A DNA stretch of 58,153 nt from Muribaculaceae bacterium (lineage in GTDB: Bacteria > Bacteroidota > Bacteroidia > Bacteroidales > Muribaculaceae). The stretch lies in NCBI GenBank assembly GCA_029062005.1, contig JAIDQZ010000135.1, positions 51,462-109,614 on the forward strand. The letters run 5' to 3'. How positions within the stretch are numbered: position 1 is the first letter of the stretch; every line of letters starts with the position of its first letter. This document shows, one piece after another, positions 46,267 to 54,984 of this stretch. The notes below the pieces were generated by a model. That model was not told where the DNA came from, searched no databases, and saw only the letters and a list, made by a program, of their open reading frames with translations. Position numbers and translations under genes: made by a program.

Positions 46267-47511
46267 ATGAGAAAGAAATTAGCCATACTGTTTTTGCTCG
46301 TGTCAATCCTGGCACTCCCTTTCCCGGCTATTGCTTCAGAGGAAGAGGAAGGCAAGGTAGACGTGAAAGAAAACATCTTCCATCACCTCGGCGACGGCTA
46401 CGGCTGGGAGGTGCCGTTCAGCCATACCTACCGTATTCCGCTGCCCGTAATAGTAAGGGCAGAAGACGGTAGCTGGCACTGCTTCTCTTCGGGCAGGCTC
46501 ATCAAGTATGATGAGGAAATAGACCCGGAGTCAAGTAAGACTCATGTTGTCAGTGTTCCGCAAATTGTAACTATTGATAAAGAGGGAAAATCGGCTTATC
46601 AGTTTGTGCTTGCCCATACAAGCAAGCATAAAAATAAAGTAGTGCAACTCCTTCCCACTTCTCAGGGCGAACAAGAAGAAGCAGCAAAGATCGCTTCTTC
46701 TCAAAACGATGAAATTGTCGACGGTTTTGTCAAGTTTGATGGTAAATATTATAAGGAATATAAGCCTTTTGATATTTCTATCACCAAGAATGTCCTCGCT
46801 CTTTTCATCGCCGCAGCTCTTGTGACATGGATGGTGATGGGTCTCGTGAGATTCTATACACGCAAGGGTTTCAAGGCTCCTCGCAAAGGTATGGGATTTC
46901 TTGAGCTTTGTGTTGACTTCGTCTACACCGGAGTCATAAAGAGCACTCTAGGCGATAAGGCTCCGAAATTTGCACCTTATCTACTGACCGCATTCTTCTT
47001 CATCTTGACAATGAACCTTCTCGGCTTGATCGTGATTTTCCCCGGAGGTGCAAATCTTACCGGAAACATAGCGATCACACTTGTACTTGCTGTCATGACT
47101 TTCGTCATCACCAACATTCATGGCAATAAGCATTATTGGAAAGAAATATTCTGGCCGGATGTGCCTCTCTTGTTGAAATTTCCGATTCCAATTATGCAGG
47201 TGATCGAGGTATTCGGTATATTTACAAAGCCGGCAGCGTTGTGTGTACGTCTATTTGCCAATATGATGGGAGGACATATGATCGTGATTACCTTGACACT
47301 ACTCATATTCATATTCGCAGCTTATGGAGCAGCAATAGCAGGAGTGTCTGCAGCAGTATCTCTCATCTTCTCGATCTTTATGCTTGCTCTTGACACTTTG
47401 GTCAGCTTCATTCAGGCTTATGTATTCACATTGCTGTCTACAATATTCATTTCTATGGCTGTCCATGAAGAGCATGGTGATCATCCAAAAGCAACAGTAG
47501 AAGAAATCTAA
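46267..47511 (+). CDS. atpB: F1Fo ATP synthase subunit a with long N-terminal extension
   Basis: The 414-residue protein begins with a signal-like helix (1-24) and an extra soluble segment of about 150 residues, before the usual membrane core starting near residue 178. The essential stator arginine is Arg328 in LCVRLFANMMGGHM. Subunit a forms the proton half-channels next to the c-ring. The N-terminal domain should face the periplasm; its function is unknown. 11 bp after atpC. Confidence 0.94.
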   Translation: MRKKLAILFLLVSILALPFPAIASEEEEGKVDVKENIFHHLGDGYGWEVPFSHTYRIPLPVIVRAEDGSWHCFSSGRLIKYDEEIDPESSKTHVVSVPQIVTIDKEGKSAYQFVLAHTSKHKNKVVQLLPTSQGEQEEAAKIASSQNDEIVDGFVKFDGKYYKEYKPFDISITKNVLALFIAAALVTWMVMGLVRFYTRKGFKAPRKGMGFLELCVDFVYTGVIKSTLGDKAPKFAPYLLTAFFFILTMNLLGLIVIFPGGANLTGNIAITLVLAVMTFVITNIHGNKHYWKEIFWPDVPLLLKFPIPIMQVIEVFGIFTKPAALCVRLFANMMGGHMIVITLTLLIFIFAAYGAAIAGVSAAVSLIFSIFMLALDTLVSFIQAYVFTLLSTIFISMAVHEEHGDHPKATVEEI

Positions 47512-47560
47512 ATAATTATAGAATTAAACAATAACAATAATAAACTAAAAACACAAGACT

Positions 47561-47803
47561 ATGTTTTCAATGATTTTAGTGGCAGAAGCCCTCGCTTCTT
47601 TCGGCGCAGCGTTCGGCGCAGGACTCTCAGCAATCGGCGCAGGTATAGGTATTGGTAAGATCGGTAGCAGCGCAATGGAAGCTATCGCACGTCAGCCGGA
47701 AAGTGCCGGTGACATCCGTTCGAACATGATCGTGATCGCTGCTCTCATCGAGGGTGTGGCACTCTTCGCTGTGATCGTATCCGCACTTGCACTCTTCATC
47801 TGA
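47561..47803 (+). CDS. atpE: F1Fo ATP synthase subunit c
   Basis: The 80-residue hairpin of two helices forms the rotor ring. The ion-binding carboxylate is Glu64 (ALIEGVALF). The first helix has GAGIGIG (26-32) without the Gln of sodium-type rings, and Glu64 is followed by Gly rather than Ser or Thr, so proton use is most likely. Between atpB and atpF. Confidence 0.95.
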   Translation: MFSMILVAEALASFGAAFGAGLSAIGAGIGIGKIGSSAMEAIARQPESAGDIRSNMIVIAALIEGVALFAVIVSALALFI

Positions 47804-47831
47804 TCGGCTTACGCCATAAATTCTAAGAAGA

Positions 47832-48326
47832 ATGGAATTATTCACGCCCGATTTTGGACTGGTTTTCTGGATGTTCATCGCGTTCATCCTCCTCTTCATC
47901 GTGCTTGCGAAGTGGGGATGGCCCGTGATCATCAAGCAGATGGAAGGGCGTGCTGACGCTATTGACAAGGGAGTGGAATATGCCCGCGAAGCCAAGCAAC
48001 AGCTTGACAACGCAAAGGAATCCGCCCAGCAGGTCATAGGTGAAGCTCAGGCCCGTCAGGCTGAAATGCTCCGCGAAGCTGCCAAGATGAAGAGCCAGAT
48101 CATAGAGGAAGCAAAAAAAGAGGCTTCCGAAGAGGCCCGGAAAGTGATGGAAGCCGCTAAGGTTTCGATCGAGCAGTCTCGCAAAGAAGCAGAACTCCAG
48201 TTCAGAAATGAAGTTAGCAAGTTCTCTATCGACATCGCAGAAAAAATGGTGCGCAACCAGCTTAAAAACGATGAAGAGCAGCAGAAACTTGTGAATAAGA
48301 TGTTGGACGAAATAGAGAAGAACTGA
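47832..48326 (+). CDS. atpF: F1Fo ATP synthase subunit b
   Basis: The 164-residue peripheral stalk subunit has one N-terminal membrane helix (about 8-30, GLVFWMFIAFILLFIVLAKWGWP) and a long charged coiled coil rich in Ala, Lys and Glu. 4 bp before atpH. Confidence 0.95.
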   Translation: MELFTPDFGLVFWMFIAFILLFIVLAKWGWPVIIKQMEGRADAIDKGVEYAREAKQQLDNAKESAQQVIGEAQARQAEMLREAAKMKSQIIEEAKKEASEEARKVMEAAKVSIEQSRKEAELQFRNEVSKFSIDIAEKMVRNQLKNDEEQQKLVNKMLDEIEKN

Positions 48327-48330
48327 GACG

Positions 48331-48876
48331 ATGAACGAGGGACTCATACCCCAGCGCTATGCAAAAGCGCTTTATAAACTGGCGGTCGAGAGAGGTAACT
48401 CCGATAAGGTTTATCTTGAGATGAAAACGGTCGCTGACTCGTTTGCCGACAATCCCGGACTGCAGAAAATACTCTCAAACCCATACGTAAAGCGAGAGGA
48501 TAAGGCAAAATTGCTTATTTCAGCAGCCGGTGATTCAGTCGAAGACGATTATCGTTCATTTGTCGAACTCATTCTCAACCGCAAAAGAGCTGATTTCGCG
48601 CATCTCATGGCTCTTGCCTATTGCGATTTATATAGGAAAGAACATAAGATCGCCAGAGTCAGGATCATAACAGCCACTAAACTCGACGACACAATGATGC
48701 AGAAACTTCGCGATGTCGTGGAGAAAGCATATCCGGGAATGACTCTTGAGTTTACTTATGAGGTGAATCCGGATCTGATAGGTGGCTTTGTGATAGATGT
48801 GGATGACCAGCGTCTCGACGCCTCGATCAGCAACGAGATCGAACAATTACGTTTAAAACTTTTAAGAAGCAATTAA
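48331..48876 (+). CDS. atpH: F1Fo ATP synthase subunit delta
   Basis: The 181-residue peripheral stalk subunit starts with the family sequence [13 protein letters not shown] and ends with [23 protein letters not shown]. It connects subunit b to the top of F1. 4 bp after atpF and 2 bp before atpA. Confidence 0.95.
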   Translation: MNEGLIPQRYAKALYKLAVERGNSDKVYLEMKTVADSFADNPGLQKILSNPYVKREDKAKLLISAAGDSVEDDYRSFVELILNRKRADFAHLMALAYCDLYRKEHKIARVRIITATKLDDTMMQKLRDVVEKAYPGMTLEFTYEVNPDLIGGFVIDVDDQRLDASISNEIEQLRLKLLRSN

Positions 48877-48878
48877 CA

Positions 48879-50453
48879 ATGCTTAACCCAAGCGAAATAT
48901 CAGATATTCTAAAGCAACAGCTAGAGAACGTCAACTCTCAGGTCAAATTTGAAGAGACCGGTACCGTACTCAGCGTCGGCGATGGCGTGGCTCACGTCTA
49001 CGGTCTTGAAAATGTCAAGGCAAGTGAGCTGGTAGAGTTTGAAAACGGCTCAACCGGTGTGGCTCTTAACCTTGAGGAAAGCAATGTGGGTGTTGTGCTT
49101 CTCGACGATGTGAATGCAGTGTCCGAAAACATGACAGTTCGCCGCACGGGTGAGATTGCCTCTATTCCGGTGGGCGAAGGACTCTTCGGTCGCGTTATCA
49201 ACATCCTTGGCGAACCGATTGACGGTAACGGCCCCATAGAGGGTGAGTTGCTTCGAATGCCACTTGAGAGAAAGGCACCGGGAGTTATTTTCCGCCAGCC
49301 GGTGAAACAACCTCTGCAGACAGGTCTCAAGGCCATCGACTCAATGATTCCAATCGGCAGGGGACAGCGCGAACTTATTATCGGTGACCGACAGATAGGT
49401 AAGACCGCCATTGCAATCGACACTATCATCAATCAGAAAGAGAACTATCTTGCCGGCAAGCCGGTCTACTGCATCTATGTAGCAATCGGACAAAAGGCAT
49501 CTACAGTAGCTTCCATAGTACAGACCCTTAAGAAACATGGCGCTATGGACTATACCGTAGTGGTTTCCGCTACGGCATCAGACTCAGCAGCCATGCGCTA
49601 TTACGCTCCTTTCGCCGGAGTGGCAATCGGTGAGTATATCCGCGACACAGGTCGCGACGCTCTCATTGTCTATGATGATCTGTCGAAGCAGGCTGTCGCA
49701 TACCGCGAGATATCACTTATCCTCAAGCGTCCGTCAGGACGTGAGGCATATCCCGGTGATATTTTCTATCTGCACTCACGTCTTCTTGAACGTGCGGCTA
49801 AGATCATCGACAATCAGCAGGTAGCCTCCAACATGAACGACCTTCCTGATGTGCTTAGGCCTATCGTGAAGGGTGGCGGCTCTCTCACAGCACTCCCGAT
49901 CATCGAGACTCAGGCGGGCGACGTGTCGGCATATATCCCGACAAATGTGATCTCAATCACAGACGGACAGATCTTCCTTGAGACCGCTCTCTTCAATCAG
50001 GGTATCCGTCCTGCTGTCAACGTTGGTATCTCCGTGTCACGAGTCGGAGGAAATGCTCAGATCAAGCCAATGAAGAAGGTTGCAGGTACTCTTAAAATCG
50101 CACAGGCACAGTATCGAGAGCTCGAATCATTTACAAAATTCGGCGGCGATATCGACCCGGTGACAGCTAAAGTGATCGATACCGGTCGTAAGAACCAGCA
50201 GCTCCTGATTCAGCCGCAATACCAGCCATGGCCCGTTGAAAATCAGGTTGCTGTAATCTTCTGCGGTGTTAACGGACTGATGGAAAATGTACCACTGGAT
50301 AAAGTCCACGAGTTCGAATCATTGTTCATACAGCTGCTTGAGGCAAAATACCGGAAGGAAGTGCTTGATGAAATCAAAGCTGGAAACCTGTCAGACGATG
50401 TCCAGGCTAAACTTCGCGAATGTGCCGGAGAGATCAGCGCAAGATATAAATGA
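48879..50453 (+). CDS. atpA: F1Fo ATP synthase subunit alpha
   Basis: The 524-residue non-catalytic nucleotide-binding subunit of F1. Walker A GDRQIGKT lies at 169-176, and the conserved [15 protein letters not shown] block with the [24 protein letters not shown] signature is intact. A GC-rich hairpin separates it from atpG. Confidence 0.97.
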   Translation: MLNPSEISDILKQQLENVNSQVKFEETGTVLSVGDGVAHVYGLENVKASELVEFENGSTGVALNLEESNVGVVLLDDVNAVSENMTVRRTGEIASIPVGEGLFGRVINILGEPIDGNGPIEGELLRMPLERKAPGVIFRQPVKQPLQTGLKAIDSMIPIGRGQRELIIGDRQIGKTAIAIDTIINQKENYLAGKPVYCIYVAIGQKASTVASIVQTLKKHGAMDYTVVVSATASDSAAMRYYAPFAGVAIGEYIRDTGRDALIVYDDLSKQAVAYREISLILKRPSGREAYPGDIFYLHSRLLERAAKIIDNQQVASNMNDLPDVLRPIVKGGGSLTALPIIETQAGDVSAYIPTNVISITDGQIFLETALFNQGIRPAVNVGISVSRVGGNAQIKPMKKVAGTLKIAQAQYRELESFTKFGGDIDPVTAKVIDTGRKNQQLLIQPQYQPWPVENQVAVIFCGVNGLMENVPLDKVHEFESLFIQLLEAKYRKEVLDEIKAGNLSDDVQAKLRECAGEISARYK

Positions 50454-50462
50454 CATTACATA

Positions 50463-50492
50463 GGCATGCGTCGTTTGAAACCGACGCATGCC
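50463..50492 (+). promoter_or_regulatory. GC-rich hairpin between atpA and atpG
   Basis: Perfect 11-bp arms (50463-50473 and 50482-50492, GGCATGCGTCG and its complement) with an 8-nt loop and no T-run. It is too weak in form for an intrinsic terminator. It may protect or process the mRNA and so tune relative subunit amounts. Confidence 0.6.
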
Positions 50493-50520
50493 ACAAATAA
50501 AAATTCTATAATACAAAACA

Positions 50521-51411
50521 ATGGCAACCCTCAGGGAACTAAAGACACGTATCGGCTCAGTGGCATCGAGCGAGAAAATCACCGGCGCCATGAAGATGAT
50601 ATCTTCTGCAAAAGTGCATAAGTTTGAGTCTTCGCTCAAGCAGCTGGTGCCATACCGCGAAAAAATAAAGTCTGTAATGGCTCATATCATGCAGTCAGGA
50701 GCAGACTTCAGCAGTCCTCTCATAGAGACTCGCCACGAGGTGAAGAAAATAGCTGTGGTCGTTTTCGGCAGCGACGACGGTCTCTGCGGAGCATACAATA
50801 TCAATATTTTTAAAGCTGCACTTGCTGAGATCAGGAAGCTACAGACCAAATACGGCATGTCGGTCGATATCGACCTCTACCCCATCGGACAGAAAATTGC
50901 CAAAGCCTTGACAAAAATATCCGGCGAGCATATGAAAGTCATAAAGGAAGTCGGTGTCAACTCTAAGATGGAGGCAGAAAAAGTGAATGAGTTTACTCAT
51001 GGACTACGCGATAAATTTTCAGGAGGAGAATATGACTTAGTTTGCGTAGAATACATGAAATTTTACTCCATGAGTCGCCAGAAACCGACATTCGAGACTC
51101 TTTTCCCGATTTCCGGCGAGACCCTTCTTGAAGGATCCGACAGTAATGACTCTACCGGCATGTGTATTTTCGAACCGGATGCTAACAGTATCTTCAATGC
51201 GGTGCTACCTATGTTTGTGCTTTCCACCATGCAGGAAATCACAATAGAAAACAGGGCATCTGAGCAGGCGGCGAGAGTCATGGCAATGCAAAGTGCCAAT
51301 GATAATGCCAAGAAACTTCTTGAAGGTCTGCAGCTTGAATACAATAAACTGCGTCAGGAGAACATCACTTCCGAACTCCTTGATATTCTCGGAGGACAGG
51401 TGGAAAGATAA
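50521..51411 (+). CDS. atpG: F1Fo ATP synthase subunit gamma
   Basis: The 296-residue central shaft subunit. N-terminal LRELKTRIGSVASSEKITGAMKMISSAK and C-terminal ASEQAARVMAMQSANDNAKKLL are the paired helices that fill F1. It closes the atp cluster; nuoI starts 61 bp downstream. Confidence 0.95.
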   Translation: MATLRELKTRIGSVASSEKITGAMKMISSAKVHKFESSLKQLVPYREKIKSVMAHIMQSGADFSSPLIETRHEVKKIAVVVFGSDDGLCGAYNINIFKAALAEIRKLQTKYGMSVDIDLYPIGQKIAKALTKISGEHMKVIKEVGVNSKMEAEKVNEFTHGLRDKFSGGEYDLVCVEYMKFYSMSRQKPTFETLFPISGETLLEGSDSNDSTGMCIFEPDANSIFNAVLPMFVLSTMQEITIENRASEQAARVMAMQSANDNAKKLLEGLQLEYNKLRQENITSELLDILGGQVER

Positions 51412-51472
51412 AAATCATATTCAGATCCCATTATTCAGTCAACAGAATAAAATAAACAAATTAAACCAATAT

Positions 51473-52087
51473 ATGAGTAGTATTAAGGAATATTTTTCGT
51501 CGGTAGGTAAAGGCATCGCGAGCCTGGCGAAGGGTATGGCTGTAACCGGTAAGGAGTTTGTCACTCCAAAGATAACGGAGCAGTATCCCGAGAACCGCCA
51601 CACCACCCTCAAGATCGCCGACCGATTCCGTGCGGAACTTACACTGATCGGAGATGAACAGGGACACAACAAGTGTATCGCCTGCGGTATCTGCCAGATG
51701 AACTGCCCCAACAGTTCCATCGAACTGAAGACACGATTCGTGGAGCTGCCAGACGGCAAGAAAAAGAAAGTGCTCGACAAGTATTTCTATGATCTCGGCA
51801 GCTGCACATTCTGTATGCTTTGCGTGACCACTTGTCCACAGGACGCCCTTGAGTTCTCCAATGATTTTGAACAGGCCGTCTTCACGCGGGATAAACTCGT
51901 CAAAGTGCTCAATGCACATTCCGAACTGACCGACGCCGAAGTAATCGCGGAAGCATCTAAACCGAAACCGAAACCGGCTATGGATCCCGAACAGCTTGCA
52001 AAAATCAAGGCTGAGGCACTCGCTAAGGCAGCCGCAAAAAAAGCCGAGAAAGAAGCTGCGGCAAAATCAGAGAACCCCACAACCTGA
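51473..52087 (+). CDS. nuoI: NADH-quinone oxidoreductase subunit I
   Basis: Carries two [4Fe-4S] clusters (N6a, N6b): Cys68/71/74 with Cys121, and Cys111/114/117 with Cys78, in CIACGICQMNCP and CTFCMLCVTTCP. The open frame extends upstream into atpG, but MSSIKEYF at 51473 starts just before the first alignable residues, giving 204 residues. About 40 C-terminal residues form an Ala/Lys/Glu-rich tail (PKPKPAMDPEQLAKIKAEAL onwards) not needed for the fold. It resumes the nuo series after the atp insertion. Confidence 0.95.
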   Translation: MSSIKEYFSSVGKGIASLAKGMAVTGKEFVTPKITEQYPENRHTTLKIADRFRAELTLIGDEQGHNKCIACGICQMNCPNSSIELKTRFVELPDGKKKKVLDKYFYDLGSCTFCMLCVTTCPQDALEFSNDFEQAVFTRDKLVKVLNAHSELTDAEVIAEASKPKPKPAMDPEQLAKIKAEALAKAAAKKAEKEAAAKSENPTT

Positions 52088-52110
52088 CAACTCGACAACC
52101 GGACAACTAA
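52079..52110. repeat. Four tandem octamers across the nuoI stop
   Basis: Units ACAACCTG, ACAACTCG, ACAACCGG and ACAACTAA follow without gaps at 52079, 52087, 52095 and 52103. They cover the nuoI stop codon and most of the gap to nuoJ. Slippage would alter the nuoI-nuoJ spacing. Confidence 0.6.
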
Positions 52111-52123
52111 CAACTAAAAAAAT

Positions 52124-52654
52124 ATGGATTCAGTAGGAAACGTAATACTCTACTTCGTAGTTGCCATATGCATGGTGATTTCTGCCTATCTGGCAGTGAC
52201 TACGAAAAAGATCCTTCGTGCAGCTACCTATCTGCTCTTCTCCCTGATCTGCACGGCAGTGTTCTATTTCCAGCTCGGATATCAGTTCCTGGGTGCGGTG
52301 CAGATAGCAGTCTATGCAGGCGGCATTATGGTGCTGTTTGTCTTTGCGATCATCCTTACCCACAAACCCAATGAGAAATCAGCACCTCTTGAAGCACACA
52401 GGAAGGTGACAGGAATATCCGCCTCTGTAATAGGAGCGATTCTCCTCCTTGCTGCACTTTTCAAGATGCCACTTGTAAAAGGTCTCTCACTTGCACAGAT
52501 GATCGAACTCGGCGGTCCCCAACTCACTATGCATGATATAGGAACCGCTCTTGTGGGTTCTGAGAAATTCCAATATCTTCTTCCGTTTGAAGCTGTCAGC
52601 GTGCTCCTGCTCGCCTGCATAATCGGAGGTGTAGTAATCGCTCGTAAAAAATAA
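52124..52654 (+). CDS. nuoJ: NADH-quinone oxidoreductase subunit J
   Basis: The 176-residue membrane subunit has five helices, with the family motif AVFYFQLGYQFLGAVQIAVYAGGIMVLFVFAI spanning helices two and three, where a pi-bulge-bearing helix moves during turnover. 20 bp before nuoK. Confidence 0.95.
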   Translation: MDSVGNVILYFVVAICMVISAYLAVTTKKILRAATYLLFSLICTAVFYFQLGYQFLGAVQIAVYAGGIMVLFVFAIILTHKPNEKSAPLEAHRKVTGISASVIGAILLLAALFKMPLVKGLSLAQMIELGGPQLTMHDIGTALVGSEKFQYLLPFEAVSVLLLACIIGGVVIARKK

Positions 52655-52674
52655 TCCCGAAATAGTTTTATATT

Positions 52675-52986
52675 ATGGATATAAGCATTTTATGGTATTT
52701 GGTGCCGAGCATTCTACTCTTCGTGTGCGGAGTCTACGGCTTCATTACCCGCAAGAACATGATCGCAATGCTGATCTCACTTGAGCTGATGCTCAATTCG
52801 GCTGATCTTAATTTCGTGATATTCAACCGTTATCTTTTCCCCGGCTCTATGGAAGGAATGATGTTCACTCTCTTCGCTATCGCGATAGCTGCTGCAGAAA
52901 CAGCAATTGCAATAGCTTTGATCATCAACATCTATCGCGCTATTGGAAACACCAATGTGACGGATATTAAAGAAATGAAATTCTAA
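52675..52986 (+). CDS. nuoK: NADH-quinone oxidoreductase subunit K
   Basis: The 103-residue subunit has three helices with the conserved buried glutamates in LISLELMLNSADLNF and AAAETAIAIALI, part of the proton path. Confidence 0.96.
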   Translation: MDISILWYLVPSILLFVCGVYGFITRKNMIAMLISLELMLNSADLNFVIFNRYLFPGSMEGMMFTLFAIAIAAAETAIAIALIINIYRAIGNTNVTDIKEMKF

Positions 52987-53000
52987 ACAATTCCTAAGAC

Positions 53001-54953
53001 ATGGACATAACACTTCCAATTTTAATCCTTGCGATCCCAATTGCGATGTTCCTCATCTTGGGAATCGGAGGCGTTGTGATGCCACGTAAAGTAGCAGGAG
53101 TCCTCGGCATTCTCGGAATGGGAACATGTGCCGTTCTCGCCTACATTGTGGCGTTCACATACTTCTTCAGCGGTGCACCCGATTTCATCACCGAGCTCGG
53201 ACAGCGCCTTCAATATCAGGTGTTCGACTGCACCTGGCTTGCATTTACTGAGAAACTGGTAGTAAAGATCGGTTTCCTTCTCGACCCGATCTCAGCCATG
53301 ATGCTCGTGGTGATCACAACAATCTCATTCATGGTGCACCTATACTCATGGGGCTACATGGAGCATGAGCCTGGTTTCCAGCGCTACTATGCTTTCCTGA
53401 GTCTATTCTCATTTTCAATGCTCGGTCTCGTAGTCGCCACCAACATCTTCCAGATGTATATATTCTGGGAGCTCGTAGGTGTCAGCTCATATTTGCTGAT
53501 CGGATTCTTCTACAAGCTTCCGTCAGCAGTAGCAGCATCGAAGAAGGCATTTATCGTGACCCGTTTTGCCGACCTCGGATTCCTGATCGGTATTCTTGTT
53601 CTCTCTTACTACACAGATACATTCAATTTCCAGACCCTGACTTCAAATCCGGAACTTGTGATGGCAGAATGTGGAGGTGCCACATTTATGGGTGCCTCAG
53701 TAATGACATGGGCGATGGTGCTCATTTTCATGGGCGGTATGGGTAAATCAGCCATGATGCCTCTCCACATCTGGCTTCCCGATGCAATGGAAGGTCCGAC
53801 ACCGGTGTCAGCCCTCATCCATGCTGCGACAATGGTCGTTGCCGGTGTATATCTGGTAGCCCGTATGTTCCCCTGCTACTGTCAGGTGCCAGCATCTATG
53901 GACTTTGTAGGAATTGTCGGCGCCATCACTGCTTTCTATGCTGCAGTAGTAGCTTGCTGTCAGATCGACATCAAGCGAGTGCTTGCATTCTCCACCATCT
54001 CGCAGATCGCATTCATGATGGTCTCACTTGCAGTAGCCCGCGACTATATTCCAGTAGGAGAACACTGGCATGCCCCCGGTCTCGGATATATGGCATCTAT
54101 GTTCCACCTCTTTACCCACGCAATGTTCAAGGCACTCCTCTTCCTTGGAGCAGGATGCCTCATCCACGCAGTTCACTCCAACGACTACACTGCTATGGGT
54201 GGTCTGAGAAAATACATGCCTGTCACACACTGGACCTTCCTTATCGGGTGTCTCGCCATAGCAGGTATACCTCCATTCTCCGGTTTCTTCTCAAAAGACG
54301 AGATGCTTTCCGCAATGTATCAGAATTCATTCTTCTGGGGAGCATGGATGACAATGGTTGCAGGTCTTACAGCATTCTATATGTTCCGTCTGTATTATCT
54401 CATCTTCTGGTGGGAAGAGAATCCTCACTATAAGGAACACAAACCTCATGACGGACCATGGCAGATGTCACTTCCACTGATAATCCTTGCTCTCGTAAGC
54501 TGCGTGGCAGGATTCATTCCATTCGGAGAGTTTGTGACTTACAATGGTGAGCCTTACCACATACACCTTGAAGCAGGCGTTGCTATACCGAGTGTGATTG
54601 TTGCAGTGTGCGCAATAGCTCTCGCAACATGGCTATATGCCAAGAAAAACGACCGTCCTGCCAAGATGCGCGCAGCGCTTCCAACCCTATGGGAAGCAGC
54701 ACACCGTCGCTTCTATTGGGACGAGATCTATCAGTTTATCACACACCGTATCATCTTTGGCATAATTTGTAAGAGCATCGCATGGTTTGACCGCCATGTC
54801 ATTGATGCCACCATGGACGGTTTCGCAAAAATCACTCAGAAAGCAAGCGTATCTATCCGTGGAATGCAGAATGGGCATATTCAGGCATATGTCGCATGGT
54901 ACTTCTTCGGAGCCCTCGCACTTGCGGCATTTGTTTGGTGGTGTATTGCATGA
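53001..54953 (+). CDS. nuoL: NADH-quinone oxidoreductase subunit L
   Basis: The 650-residue distal proton pump of the antiporter-like type. Family blocks include FWELVGVSSYLLIGFFY, LHIWLPDAMEGPTPVSALIHAATMVVAGVYLV and HLFTHAMFKALLFLGAG. The C-terminal part contains the region of the long lateral helix (from about 555). 14 bp after nuoK. Confidence 0.96.
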   Translation: MDITLPILILAIPIAMFLILGIGGVVMPRKVAGVLGILGMGTCAVLAYIVAFTYFFSGAPDFITELGQRLQYQVFDCTWLAFTEKLVVKIGFLLDPISAMMLVVITTISFMVHLYSWGYMEHEPGFQRYYAFLSLFSFSMLGLVVATNIFQMYIFWELVGVSSYLLIGFFYKLPSAVAASKKAFIVTRFADLGFLIGILVLSYYTDTFNFQTLTSNPELVMAECGGATFMGASVMTWAMVLIFMGGMGKSAMMPLHIWLPDAMEGPTPVSALIHAATMVVAGVYLVARMFPCYCQVPASMDFVGIVGAITAFYAAVVACCQIDIKRVLAFSTISQIAFMMVSLAVARDYIPVGEHWHAPGLGYMASMFHLFTHAMFKALLFLGAGCLIHAVHSNDYTAMGGLRKYMPVTHWTFLIGCLAIAGIPPFSGFFSKDEMLSAMYQNSFFWGAWMTMVAGLTAFYMFRLYYLIFWWEENPHYKEHKPHDGPWQMSLPLIILALVSCVAGFIPFGEFVTYNGEPYHIHLEAGVAIPSVIVAVCAIALATWLYAKKNDRPAKMRAALPTLWEAAHRRFYWDEIYQFITHRIIFGIICKSIAWFDRHVIDATMDGFAKITQKASVSIRGMQNGHIQAYVAWYFFGALALAAFVWWCIA

Positions 54954-54984
54954 TAATTATTCATATTGCTAAAAATACAAGACA

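Noticed and set aside
47561..47803. A sodium-binding c-ring
   Set aside because: The Gln in helix 1 and the Ser or Thr after the carboxylate that mark sodium-type c subunits are absent; the motif is Glu64-Gly.
51293..51472. A longer NuoI beginning inside atpG
   Set aside because: It would overlap atpG by about 120 bp and add 60 residues outside the family alignment; MSSIKEYF at 51473 is the natural start.
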